Both the position numbers and the translations under genes were made by a program. 64,000 nt of DNA. It comes from Nocardia harenae NBRC 108248 (GTDB taxonomy: Bacteria > Actinomycetota > Actinomycetes > Mycobacteriales > Mycobacteriaceae). Every line of letters starts with the position of its first letter. Positions within the stretch are counted from its first letter, which is position 1. The notes under the pieces are model-generated. The model searched no databases, was not told where the DNA came from, and worked only from the letters and a program-made list of their open reading frames with translations. The stretch spans positions 62,001-126,000 of the forward strand of contig NZ_BDBH01000009.1 of NCBI RefSeq assembly GCF_001612885.1, in the 5' to 3' direction. Below, piece by piece: positions 8,383 to 16,722 of this stretch.

Positions 8383-8814
8383 ATGAGCACAGCGCTCGAA
8401 TTCGACAGGAGCACGGGAGATTCCGGGCAGTCCGGGCCGGGCCGCCCCGGGGGATGCCAGGCACCCGCAGCCCGCCGCGGCGGGCCGGTCGCGCGCCGCG
8501 GCGCCCCCGCACCGGCCCGGCGGCGCCCACGCCGGATCGACGAGCGCCGCCCCGCCGACGGGCGGCCACGCCGCGGCGCGGTCGCCGAGCACCGGCCGCT
8601 GCCGCGGCGCCCCCGCGGCGCGCACCCGCTGCGCCGGGTCGAACAGGCGCGGGCCGGGCTGGCCACGCTCGCCGTCACCGCGCTCGTCACCGCGCTGATC
8701 GTGGTCGCGATCCTGCTGCTCGCGCAGTGGCGCTCCGCGCCCGTCTCCGAGCCCGGGATGCCGGGCGCCGCAGCCGTGGTCGCGGTTCCGGCATGGAGTG
8801 TGCCTGTCGCGTAA
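8383..8814 (+). CDS. SOS-associated ChiZ/Rv2719c-like membrane protein without LysM domain
   Basis: A 143-residue protein with a long Arg/Pro/Gly-rich, probably disordered cytoplasmic region (residues 1-95), a single membrane helix at about 100-120 (TLAVTALVTALIVVAILLLA) and only some 25 residues outside, ending in PAWSVPVA. Its position divergent from lexA and before nrdR matches M. tuberculosis Rv2719c (ChiZ), a damage-induced cell division inhibitor whose extracellular part is a LysM domain. Here no LysM follows, in this frame or in the next 100 bases in others. GGAGGAATT at 8371-8379 is a strong ribosome site. Confidence 0.7.
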   Translation: MSTALEFDRSTGDSGQSGPGRPGGCQAPAARRGGPVARRGAPAPARRRPRRIDERRPADGRPRRGAVAEHRPLPRRPRGAHPLRRVEQARAGLATLAVTALVTALIVVAILLLAQWRSAPVSEPGMPGAAAVVAVPAWSVPVA

Positions 8815-8914
8815 CGCGATTCGCCGGAACCTTGCTCGCGAACTGGAACCGGTTGCTATCGTCGCGGCACACACCTCCCGCGCACCTGTGCCGCGATCGA
8901 GAGGCGGATCCGCA

Positions 8915-10156
8915 ATGACGCGCTCCCGCACCGAGTTTCCCGCGCTCGGACTGCTCTGCCACGCCGTTCTGCTCGCCTGCCTGCTGGTGCTTCCGGGCGC
9001 GTTCGCCCCGGTCCGGGCGGCGCCGCTGTACGCGGGCTACCTCGACCTGGCGGTGGTGGACGCGGACGGTGAGCGCGCGGGCGGAGTGCACCCCGGGCTG
9101 CCGTCGGACGTGGCGGTGCTCGGCGCGGCGCTGGACCAGGCCCGCGCCGCCGGGGTGCCCGCCCGCCGCTACACCGCGCTGCTCCGGCAGTACTGGCTCG
9201 TGGTCGCCGCGGGCAATGCGCGCATCGACCTCGCGGGCTGGGATCCGCGGCGCGGCCCCGCGGTCAACGCGCACACCTTCAACCTGGTCTACGTGAACTA
9301 CCTGCGGCTGGCGAGCGCGCACCCGGAGTTCTGGTGGGCCGGGCTGGCCGGGCTGGCCGGCGGCTCCTTCGCCTCCGGGTTCTTCGACATGGACGACGCG
9401 GGCCGGATCATCGACCTGCCCGGGCTGCACGCGCTCGGCACCGCCGTCGCCGACCAGTTGGAGCGCACCCCGCCGGAGCTGGCCGAGCACACCCCGGAGG
9501 ACATCCGGCTGCTCGCCGCGGCGGGCCCGCGGCTCACCGCCGCCGACGTCGGCTGGTTCCAGACCCGGCTGCTGGCCATGCAGAAGCACATCTTCATCGA
9601 CCTGGTGCCGCAGCACGAGGCGTACCTGGCCCGCGGTATGGCCGGGATCGACGAGTTCGCCGCGGCCGGAGCGATCGACGCAGGCATGCGCGCCGCCTGG
9701 GCCGGGATCGCCGCGGGTGGCACCGCCGGGTACGTCGACGCGCTCTACCGGATGACCGATCGCGAACAGAACGTCGTCGTCGCCGACCAGTGGGACACCA
9801 CCGCCGCGGCCAGGGACGGCATCGGCCGGGTGCTCACCTACGTCAGCACCATCGCGGCCAAGCCCGCGGTCCCCGGCGTGCGCGCGCCCGGCACCTTCGC
9901 CCCCGCCACCGTGCGCGCGGGCGACCTGGTGCTGCGCACCCCGCTGCCCGCCTTCAACTGGGCCGACCGGGACGACCGCTGGCGCTACATCACCGAGGAT
10001 CTGGTGCTCCGGCACATCGACCTGAAGCGGGACACCGGGCTCGCCGCCGGCGTGCTAGCCGAGCCGTACCCGGCCAAACTGTCCCGCGGCAGGCTGGTCG
10101 CCCGGCTGCCCGACCTGCTCGCCGACCTCTCCGGCCAGTGGCGGATCGGGGGATGA
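8915..10156 (+). CDS. Secreted protein of unknown function
   Basis: A 413-residue protein with an N-terminal Sec signal peptide (hydrophobic LGLLCHAVLLACLLVLPGAF, then AAP). The mature part is rich in aromatic residues, with YWLVVAAGNARIDLAGWD, NAHTFNLVYVNYLRLA, QTRLLAMQKHIFIDLVPQHEAYLARG and a final NWADRDDRWRYITEDLVL. I do not recognise the family and see no enzyme motif. ATG at 8915 is chosen since it directly precedes the signal peptide. The gene sits between the ChiZ-like gene and nrdR, a place where M. tuberculosis has no such gene, so it looks like an insertion into a conserved locus. Confidence 0.75.
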   Translation: MTRSRTEFPALGLLCHAVLLACLLVLPGAFAPVRAAPLYAGYLDLAVVDADGERAGGVHPGLPSDVAVLGAALDQARAAGVPARRYTALLRQYWLVVAAGNARIDLAGWDPRRGPAVNAHTFNLVYVNYLRLASAHPEFWWAGLAGLAGGSFASGFFDMDDAGRIIDLPGLHALGTAVADQLERTPPELAEHTPEDIRLLAAAGPRLTAADVGWFQTRLLAMQKHIFIDLVPQHEAYLARGMAGIDEFAAAGAIDAGMRAAWAGIAAGGTAGYVDALYRMTDREQNVVVADQWDTTAAARDGIGRVLTYVSTIAAKPAVPGVRAPGTFAPATVRAGDLVLRTPLPAFNWADRDDRWRYITEDLVLRHIDLKRDTGLAAGVLAEPYPAKLSRGRLVARLPDLLADLSGQWRIGG

Positions 10157-10367
10157 GCGGCGTGGTATCCGGTGCCGAGCAGGGGTGGAGCCAACCCACG
10201 GCGCGCCCGGCCGGGTATCCTGCCAGTGATAGCGGTGACCGCGCCGGGTGGCGCCGGCTCACCCCGTGCCGCGGCGGACGCGCCCGGCACATGTGCTCGC
10301 CGGGTCGCGACAGCGCGCTCCCCACCCGGCCCGGCCGCGAGCACCCGCCTGGACGAAGGACTCCCGG

Positions 10368-10832
10368 ATGCATTGCCCGTACTGCAGGCACCCCGACTCC
10401 CGGGTCGTCGACTCCCGTGAGGCGGAGGAGGGCACGGCCATCCGCCGCCGCCGCTCCTGCCCGCAGTGCGGCAGGCGCTTCACGACCGTCGAGACCGCCA
10501 TCCTCTCGGTCGTCAAACGCAGCGGCGTCACCGAGCCGTTCAGCCGTGAGAAGGTCATCCGCGGCGTCCGCCGCGCCTGCCAGGGCCGCGAAGTCGACGA
10601 CGACGCCCTGAACCTGCTCGCCCAGAAGGTCGAGGACGCGGTGCGCGCCAAGGGCTCCCCCGAGGTGCCGAGCCACGAGGTCGGCCTCGCCATCCTCGGC
10701 CCGCTGCGCGACCTCGACGAGGTCGCCTACCTCCGCTTCGCCTCCGTCTACCGCTCCTTCACCTCCGCCGCCGACTTCGAACGCGAGATCACCCAGATGC
10801 GCGAGGCCCGCGCCGTGGCCGCCGCCGACTAA
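10368..10832 (+). CDS. nrdR: NrdR, transcriptional repressor of ribonucleotide reductase genes
   Basis: A 154-residue protein of normal length. The N-terminal zinc ribbon has CPYC at residues 3-6 and CPQC at about 31-34. The ATP-cone domain follows (VVKRSGVTEPFSREKVIRGVRRAC), which senses ATP/dATP. NrdR binds NrdR boxes before nrd operons. ATG at 10368 has AAGGA at 10356-10360. The 211-base gap upstream is gene-free and contains a possible -10 (TATCCT near 10218). The stop overlaps that of convergent hrpA by two bases. Confidence 0.95.
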   Translation: MHCPYCRHPDSRVVDSREAEEGTAIRRRRSCPQCGRRFTTVETAILSVVKRSGVTEPFSREKVIRGVRRACQGREVDDDALNLLAQKVEDAVRAKGSPEVPSHEVGLAILGPLRDLDEVAYLRFASVYRSFTSAADFEREITQMREARAVAAAD

Positions 10833-13800
10833 CCGCGGAGGCTCGCGATCGCCTTCTCGATCCGCTTGGCGGAGATCGGGTAGGGGGTGCCGAGTCTCTG
10901 GGCGAAGAGGCTGACACGCAGCTCCTCGATCATCCACCAGATGTCGGTGACGGCGCGGGTGGTGCGGCGGGGGGCGGGGAGCGCGGTGAGGAGGCCGGCG
11001 TAGGCGGTGAGGACGCGGTCGAGCTGGTCCATCCCCTGGCGGTCGCGGGGCGCGGAGGCGGGGAGGGCGTGCAGGCGGGCGGTGGCGGCGCGCAGGTAGC
11101 GGGGGAGTTCGCGGAGCCGGGCGGGGCCGTGGTCGGAGACGAAGCCGGGGAAGACCAGGTCGGCCAGTTGCCTGCGGACGTCGTCGGCGATGTCGCGCTC
11201 GGTGGTGTCGGCGAGCGCGCCCTCCAGTTCGGTGGCGGCGGCGAGGACCGGGGCGACCAGGCGGACGATCGCGGCGACGGTGCCGGTGAAGCGCGGGCGC
11301 ACCCGGGCCACCAGGGCCTCGAACTCCTTCGGGTCGCGCACCGGCCCGCCCTCGGCGGTGAGCAGTTCGTCGGCGGCCGCGGCGCGGCAGTCCTCGACGA
11401 GGGCGTCCAGCGAGCCGTAGGGGTTGCGGCCGAGGGCGAGGCGGTCGGCGGGGGCGAGCCCGGAGGTGACCGCCTTGGTGCTGCCCGGCAGCGCGGCCAG
11501 CAGCAGGGCCCGGGTGCCCGCGCGCATGGCGGCGGCCTGTTCGGCGGGTGAGCTCAGCACCCGCACCGCGACACCGTCCGGCTCCGGCACCAGCGCCGGG
11601 TAGCCGGTGACGGTCTGGCCCGCGACCTCGCGGCGCACCGTCGGCGGCAGCGTGCCGAGCGATTCCGACGTCCACACCGCCGCCGGTGCGCGCTCGGCAC
11701 CCGCGGTCGCCTTCGCCACCGAACGCGAGACGTCCTCGGCGAGGCGGGATTTCAGCGCGGTGAGGCTCTTGTCCCGGTCGAGCACCCGGCCCGAGCGGTC
11801 GAGCGCGGCGAAGGTGGCGCGCAGGTGCGGGGGGAGTGCGGCGGTGTCCAGGTCGCGGGGCGTGACGGTGATCGAGCCGAGCCGGGAGAGTTCGCGCGCG
11901 AGTCCGGTGGTCAGGGGCTCGGCGCGCGGGGTGAGCGCGGCCAGGGCGGCGGCGGCGAAGTCGGGGGCCGGGACGACGCTGCGGCGCAGCGACTTCGGCA
12001 GGGTCTTGATGAGCGCGGTGGCGAGTTCGGCGCGCATACCGGGCACCAGCCAGTCGAAGCCGACCGGGCGGACATGGGCCAGCTGCTCCACCGGGATCCG
12101 GACGGTGAGCCCGTCCTCCTCGGTGCCCGGTTCGAACTGGTAGGTCAGCGGGAAGGTGAGTTCGCCCTGACGCCACGTGTCCGGGAAGTCGGTCGGGTCG
12201 AGCGCGGCGACGCCCTGATTGACCACGGTTGCGGTATCGAAGTCGAGCAGCGCGGGGTCGGCCTTGCGGGCGGTGCGCCACCAGGTGTCGAAGTGCCGCA
12301 CCGAGACGATATCGGCGGGGAGCCGCCCGGCGTAGAACTGGAACAGCACCTCGTCGTCGACCAGGATGTCGCGGCGGCGGGCCCGATGCTCGAGGTCGGC
12401 GACGTCCTCGAGCAGGGCGCGGTTGCGGTGGAAGAACTCGTGCCTGGTCTGCCACTCGCCCTGCACCAGGGCGTGCCGGATGAGGAGCTCGCGGGAGAGC
12501 TCGGGGTCGATGCGGCCGAAATCGACGGCGCGGCGGGGGATCAGCGGGAGGCCGTAGAGCGTGACCCGCTCGTAGGCCTGGGCGGCGCCGCGCTTGGCGG
12601 ACCAGTGCGGTTCGGAGTAGGTGCGCTTCACCAGGTCGCCGGCGAGGCGTTCGGCCCACTCCGGCTCCACCTTCGCGGCCATGCGGCCCCACAGGCGGGA
12701 GGTCTCCACCAGTTCGGCGGCCATGACCCAGCGCGGAGGCTTCCTGGCGAGGGCGGAGCCGGGGAAGATCATGAACTTGGCGTTGCGGGCGCCGAGGAAT
12801 TCGCGGGATTCGGCCTCGCGGACGCCGAGGTGGCTGAGCATTCCGGCCAGGAGGGCCTGGTGGATCGATGGGGCGTCGTAGGCGGCCTCGCCGTCCTGTG
12901 CGGCGGTGTCCGGTGCCGGTTCCCGCGTGGGCGCCGGTCGGCCGCCACGGCGGCCGTTGTTCCTGGAGCCTGCGGCCCCCGACGCGCTGTCGGCGCCGGA
13001 ATCACCCCACCCCAGCCCCCTGGTAATCGTCCGCAACTGCCCGTGCAGATCCTGCCACTCCCGAATCCGCAGGTAGTGCAGGAAATCCTCGCGACACATG
13101 CGCCGGAACTGATTCCCGCTGAGCGACTTCCGCTGCTCGCCGAGGTGATCCCACAGCTTCAGGAAGGCGAGGAAGTCGGAGCCTTCGACGACGAACCGCG
13201 CGTGTTTGGCATCCGCCGCCTGCTGCTGCTCCACCGGACGCTCGCGCACGTCCTGGATGGAGAGCGCCGCCACGATCACCAGCACCTCGGCGAGGCAGCC
13301 GGTGCGCTGCGCCTCGACCAGCATGCGCGCCATCCGCGGGTCGACCGGCAGCTGCGCCATCTCCCGGCCGACGGCGGTGAGCGCGAGCCGCTGTGCCTCG
13401 GTGCGCACCGCCGCGTCGGCATCGGTGCCGGCGGCGCCGAGCGCGCCGAGCTCCTGCAGCAGCGCGATGCCGTCGCGGATGGCGCGGTACTCCGGCGGCT
13501 GCAGGAAGGGGAAGCTCTCGATGTCGCCGAGCCCGAGCGCGGTCATCTGCAGGATCACCGCGGCCAGGTTGGTGCGCAGGATCTCCGGCTCGGTGAAAGC
13601 GGGCCTGGACTCGAAGTCGTCCTCGCTGTAGAGCCGGATGGCGATGCCGTCGGCGACGCGCCCGCAGCGCCCGGAGCGTTGCCGCGCCGACGCCTGGGAG
13701 ACCGGCTCGATCGGCAGCCGCTGCACCTTGGTGCGCACGGAGTAGCGGGAGATCCGCGCGGTGCCGGGGTCGATCACGTACCGGATGCCCGGCACGGTCA

Positions 13801-14887
13801 GCGAGGTCTCGGCGACATTGGTGGCGAGCACGACGCGGCGCCCGGCGTGCGGCGCGAAGACCCGGTGCTGCTCGGCTGCGGAGAGCCGGGCGTAGAGCGG
13901 CAGGATCTCGGTGCGCGGCAGCTTCAGCTCGCGCAGCGCGTCTGCGGTGTCCCGGATCTCGCGCTCGCCGGAGAGGAAGACCAGCACGTCGCCGTCGCCC
14001 TCGGCGAAGAGCTCGCGCACCGCGTCGCCGATGGCGTCCACCGGGTCGCGGTCCACCACGGTGGATTCCTCGTCGTCCTCGTCGCGCGCGGACGGCAGCT
14101 CCATGGAAAGCGGCCGGTACCGGATCTCCACCGGGTACGACCGCCCGGACACCTCCACGATCGGCGCCGGCGTGCCGTCCGGCGCGGCGAAGTGCCGGGC
14201 GAACAGCTCGGGGTCGATGGTCGCCGAGGTGATCACGATCTTGAGGTCGGGGCGCCGCGGCAGCAGCTGTGCCAGGTAGCCGAGCAAGAAGTCGATATTG
14301 AGGCTGCGCTCGTGCGCCTCGTCGATGATGATCGTGTCGTAACGGCGCAGCATCCGGTCGCGCTGGATCTCGGCGAGCAGGATGCCGTCGGTCATGAGCT
14401 TGACCAGGGTGCGATCCGACGCCTGGTCGGTGAAGCGCACGGTGTAGCCGACGACGTCGCCGAGCTCGGTGCCGAGCTCCTCGGCGATCCGCTCGGCCAC
14501 GGTGCGTGCGGCGAGCCGCCGCGGCTGGGTGTGCCCGATGGTGCCGCGAATGCCGCGCCCCAGCTCCAGGCAGATCTTCGGGATCTGCGTGGTCTTGCCG
14601 GAGCCGGTCTCACCGGCCACGATCACCACCTGGTTGGCGGCGATGGCGGCGGCGATGTCCTCGCGCCTGGCGGTGACCGGCAGCTGCTCGGGGTACCGGA
14701 TCGCGGGCACGGCGGCGCGGCGCGCCTCGATCCGCTGTTCGGCGGCGGTGATCTCGGCTTCCAGCGCGGCCGTTTCGGGGCCCTTGGCCCGATCCAGCCT
14801 GCGGCGTAGCCGGTGTTCGTCGCGAAGCGAGAGGTTCGCCAGGCGGGTGCGGAGCTCGCGGCGTCCGGTGGCGGTAGTACTGCTCAT
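10829..14887 (-). CDS. hrpA: HrpA, ATP-dependent DEAH-box RNA helicase
   Basis: A 1352-residue DExH RNA helicase. Walker A is GETGSGKTTQIPK at about 90-102, the DEAH box is IIIDEAHERSLN, the SAT motif is ITSATID, and the arginine-finger motif VI is QRSGRCGR. The helicase-associated and OB domains and the long HrpA C-terminal DUF3418-type region follow, ending in SAKRIEKAIASLRG. HrpA proteins resolve stalled ribosomes on mRNA in E. coli. ATG at 14887 is preferred; GTG at 14896 is possible. The reading frame stays open upstream, but that part overlaps the divergent gene and has no motif. Confidence 0.93.
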   Translation of the reverse strand: MSSTTATGRRELRTRLANLSLRDEHRLRRRLDRAKGPETAALEAEITAAEQRIEARRAAVPAIRYPEQLPVTARREDIAAAIAANQVVIVAGETGSGKTTQIPKICLELGRGIRGTIGHTQPRRLAARTVAERIAEELGTELGDVVGYTVRFTDQASDRTLVKLMTDGILLAEIQRDRMLRRYDTIIIDEAHERSLNIDFLLGYLAQLLPRRPDLKIVITSATIDPELFARHFAAPDGTPAPIVEVSGRSYPVEIRYRPLSMELPSARDEDDEESTVVDRDPVDAIGDAVRELFAEGDGDVLVFLSGEREIRDTADALRELKLPRTEILPLYARLSAAEQHRVFAPHAGRRVVLATNVAETSLTVPGIRYVIDPGTARISRYSVRTKVQRLPIEPVSQASARQRSGRCGRVADGIAIRLYSEDDFESRPAFTEPEILRTNLAAVILQMTALGLGDIESFPFLQPPEYRAIRDGIALLQELGALGAAGTDADAAVRTEAQRLALTAVGREMAQLPVDPRMARMLVEAQRTGCLAEVLVIVAALSIQDVRERPVEQQQAADAKHARFVVEGSDFLAFLKLWDHLGEQRKSLSGNQFRRMCREDFLHYLRIREWQDLHGQLRTITRGLGWGDSGADSASGAAGSRNNGRRGGRPAPTREPAPDTAAQDGEAAYDAPSIHQALLAGMLSHLGVREAESREFLGARNAKFMIFPGSALARKPPRWVMAAELVETSRLWGRMAAKVEPEWAERLAGDLVKRTYSEPHWSAKRGAAQAYERVTLYGLPLIPRRAVDFGRIDPELSRELLIRHALVQGEWQTRHEFFHRNRALLEDVADLEHRARRRDILVDDEVLFQFYAGRLPADIVSVRHFDTWWRTARKADPALLDFDTATVVNQGVAALDPTDFPDTWRQGELTFPLTYQFEPGTEEDGLTVRIPVEQLAHVRPVGFDWLVPGMRAELATALIKTLPKSLRRSVVPAPDFAAAALAALTPRAEPLTTGLARELSRLGSITVTPRDLDTAALPPHLRATFAALDRSGRVLDRDKSLTALKSRLAEDVSRSVAKATAGAERAPAAVWTSESLGTLPPTVRREVAGQTVTGYPALVPEPDGVAVRVLSSPAEQAAAMRAGTRALLLAALPGSTKAVTSGLAPADRLALGRNPYGSLDALVEDCRAAAADELLTAEGGPVRDPKEFEALVARVRPRFTGTVAAIVRLVAPVLAAATELEGALADTTERDIADDVRRQLADLVFPGFVSDHGPARLRELPRYLRAATARLHALPASAPRDRQGMDQLDRVLTAYAGLLTALPAPRRTTRAVTDIWWMIEELRVSLFAQRLGTPYPISAKRIEKAIASLRG

Positions 14888-15025
14888 TGCGTCCACCAGC
14901 CTAGCGAAGCCGACGCTGTTCCCGCGCCTGCGTTTCGCTCCGGTGACCAGCGGCACAGCGGCACGCGGTAGCCGGGGATTCGCCGGATACCGCGGCGGGC
15001 TCCGAGCCCGTGCGATCATCGGCGC

Positions 15026-15646
15026 ATGACAGCTGCGGGTACGGCCGGGTGGATCCGCGCGGCCAGGGTCGCCTTCGGTGCGCTCGGGGTGCTGGCGCTG
15101 CTCTGGATCCCGCTGCGCAACCTGGATGTGCCGGAGTTCTCGATCGGCAACTTCTTCAGCTACTTCACCATCCAGTCCAACGTCATCGGCGTGCTGGTGC
15201 TGCTGATCGGCGGCGTGCTCGACCCGGACGGCAGGCGCTGGCAGCTGCTGCGCGGCGCCGCCACGCTCTACCTGGTGATCACCGGCGTGGTGTACGCGGT
15301 GCTGCTGGCGAATATCGACGTCGCGCTCACCGACCGCTGGATCAACGACGTGCTGCACCGCATCCTGCCGCTGGTGCTGCTGGCCGACTGGATCCTGGTG
15401 CCGCGCCGCCTCGGGATCACCCCCGGCCTGATCGGCGCCTGGCTGGCGTACCCCGCGGTGTACGCCGTCTACACGCTGGTGCGCGGGCCCGTCGTGGACT
15501 GGTACCCGTACCCGTTTCTCGACCCGAGACAGCAGGGGTACGTCTCGCTTGCGCTCGGGCTGGTGCTGCTCGCCGTGGTGTTCGTGCTGCTCGCGGCCGC
15601 GGTGGCCGGGATCGGCGAGCTCAGGCACCCGCGGGTGCGGAGCTGA
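15026..15646 (+). CDS. Pr6Pr family membrane protein
   Basis: A 206-residue protein with six predicted membrane helices. The FFSYFTIQSNVIGVLVLLIG segment and WINDVLHRILPLVLLADWIL are typical of the Pr6Pr/FAR-17a-AIG1-like membrane family found in actinobacteria. No biochemical role is established that I can name with confidence for the bacterial members; some animal relatives are hydrolases of fatty acid esters of hydroxy fatty acids. The TGA stop abuts the stop of the convergent PhzF-like gene. Confidence 0.75.
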   Translation: MTAAGTAGWIRAARVAFGALGVLALLWIPLRNLDVPEFSIGNFFSYFTIQSNVIGVLVLLIGGVLDPDGRRWQLLRGAATLYLVITGVVYAVLLANIDVALTDRWINDVLHRILPLVLLADWILVPRRLGITPGLIGAWLAYPAVYAVYTLVRGPVVDWYPYPFLDPRQQGYVSLALGLVLLAVVFVLLAAAVAGIGELRHPRVRS

Positions 15647-16321
15647 TCAGAGCTCGGCGACGGTGTCCTCGGCGACCCGGCCGCCGAGCCGCACCCAGCC
15701 GTCCGAATCCCACTGGGTGAACAGGTGCGACCCCGCGCCCTGGGTGATGTGCAGCCCGCGGCGCAGCTGCGCGGTGATCGCCACGGCGGCGGCTCCGGTC
15801 GCCTCGTCCTCGGTGATGCCCATGGTCGGGCCGAACATCCGGCTGCGGATGCTGCCGCGATGCTCGTCGCTCCACGCCCACGCGTAGTGCGGCCCGCCGG
15901 GGAAGTCCGCGGGGTCGAGCGAGGTCACCTCGCCGGCCGTCTCGTAGCGGTGGAAGACGAAGTCCGGCGTCCAGTCGGCCCTGGCGGTGATCCAGGTGAG
16001 ATCGTCGGCGCTCTGCACCGCGACCGTGCCCGCGGGCACCCGCAGCGCGGTGACCGGGGTGCCGCGGCGCAGGAACCACCACGCGGCGCCGACCGAGGGG
16101 TGCCCGGCGAAGGGCAGTTCGACGGCGGGGGTGTAGATCCGCAGCGGCGCGACGCCGTCCACCGGCTCGCCCGCCACCACCGTCTCGCTGTACCCGGCGC
16201 GCCGGGCCAGCTCCTGCCGCTCGCGCTCGGGGACCTCGGCCGCGCGGGCGATGCCGAGCCGGTTGCCGAACCGGCCGCTCGCGTCGGTGAACACACGCAC
16301 CACTTCCACTCGGATGCCCAT
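15647..16321 (-). CDS. PhzF family isomerase-like protein (Rv2716 type)
   Basis: A 224-residue protein of the PhzF/diaminopimelate epimerase fold. It opens VEVVRVFTDASGRFGNRLGIA, with RFGNRLG aligning to the first active-site loop, and has LPFAGHPSVGAAW, the family's conserved GHP motif, and a C-terminal GITEDEATGAAAVAI, the second conserved loop. It is shorter than PhzF itself, as is M. tuberculosis Rv2716, and the substrate is unknown. Start is ATG at 16321; an upstream in-frame ATG at 16357 falls in the terminator palindrome. Confidence 0.82.
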   Translation of the reverse strand: MGIRVEVVRVFTDASGRFGNRLGIARAAEVPERERQELARRAGYSETVVAGEPVDGVAPLRIYTPAVELPFAGHPSVGAAWWFLRRGTPVTALRVPAGTVAVQSADDLTWITARADWTPDFVFHRYETAGEVTSLDPADFPGGPHYAWAWSDEHRGSIRSRMFGPTMGITEDEATGAAAVAITAQLRRGLHITQGAGSHLFTQWDSDGWVRLGGRVAEDTVAEL

Positions 16322-16344
16322 GCCGGGCCAGCCTACCCGCGAAC

Positions 16345-16372
16345 GGACCCCGTCCACGCGTGGACGGGGTCC
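16345..16372. terminator. Perfect 28-base palindrome, probable terminator
   Basis: Fourteen-base arms beginning GGACCCCGTCCACG are perfectly complementary with no unpaired loop beyond the central CGCG. It lies 13 bases downstream of the stop of the broken ahpC gene and upstream of the PhzF-like gene, so its likely original job was to end ahpC transcription. No T-run follows, as is common in high-GC actinobacteria. Confidence 0.6.
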
Positions 16373-16385
16373 GGATCGAACGAGG

Positions 16386-16709
16386 TCAGACCGCCGCGCC
16401 GGCGGAGAGCAGCTCGCCCGCGTCGATGGTCGGGTCGCCCTTCTTCCAGTTGCAGGCGCACAGCTCGTCGGATTGCAGCGCGTCCAGCACGCGCTACACC
16501 TCGTCCACGTTCCGGCCGACGGAAACCGCGGTGACCGAGACGAACTGGACCTCGTTGTTCGGGTCGACGATGAAGGAGGCGCGGTCGGCGACGCCGTCGG
16601 CGTTCAGCACACCGGTCGCGGTGACCAGCTCGCGCTTGGTTGTTCGACGGGAAAGCTCACCGATGATCTGGCCGCGCTGCCAGTTAAAGGTAAAGGTGAT
16701 CGGTCGCAC
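16386..16709 (-). pseudogene. ahpC: ahpC pseudogene (alkyl hydroperoxide reductase C), 5' deletion plus nonsense codon
   Basis: The C-terminal third of AhpC is recognisable: KRELVTATGVLNADGVADRAS, FIVDPNNEVQFVSVTA and SVGRNVDEV, then after an in-frame TAG at 16496-16494 the sequence continues in the same frame as RVLDALQSDELCACNWKKGD to a proper stop at 16386. The resolving-Cys motif (ELCACNWKKG) thus remains in DNA but behind the stop. The N-terminal two thirds, with the peroxidatic Cys motif FVCPTE, are absent; 16638-16709 instead encodes unrelated residues and probably derives from the old promoter. Two independent lesions make a functional peroxiredoxin very unlikely. No ahpD is adjacent. 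Confidence 0.88.
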
Positions 16710-16715
16710 TACACT
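16710..16715 (+). promoter_or_regulatory. Putative -10 element for leaderless oxyR
   Basis: TACACT at 16710-16715 places transcription start at about 16722-16723, which is the GTG chosen for OxyR, so the mRNA would be leaderless. No Shine-Dalgarno sequence is visible. The coding start also contains a perfect 12-base palindrome (GTCTGATCAGAC, 16725-16736) nested in CTGATA/TATCAG arms at 16714-16719 and 16738-16743, a possible autoregulatory site. Confidence 0.4.
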
Positions 16716-16722
16716 GATAGGT

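Noticed and set aside
14888..15628. N-terminal extension of HrpA
   Set aside because: The upstream frame overlaps the divergent Pr6Pr gene and lacks conserved sequence. The canonical HrpA start at 14887 is preferred.
16360..16722. Upstream extension of OxyR
   Set aside because: It translates the antisense of the ahpC remnant. The GTG at 16723 matches the known OxyR N-terminus.
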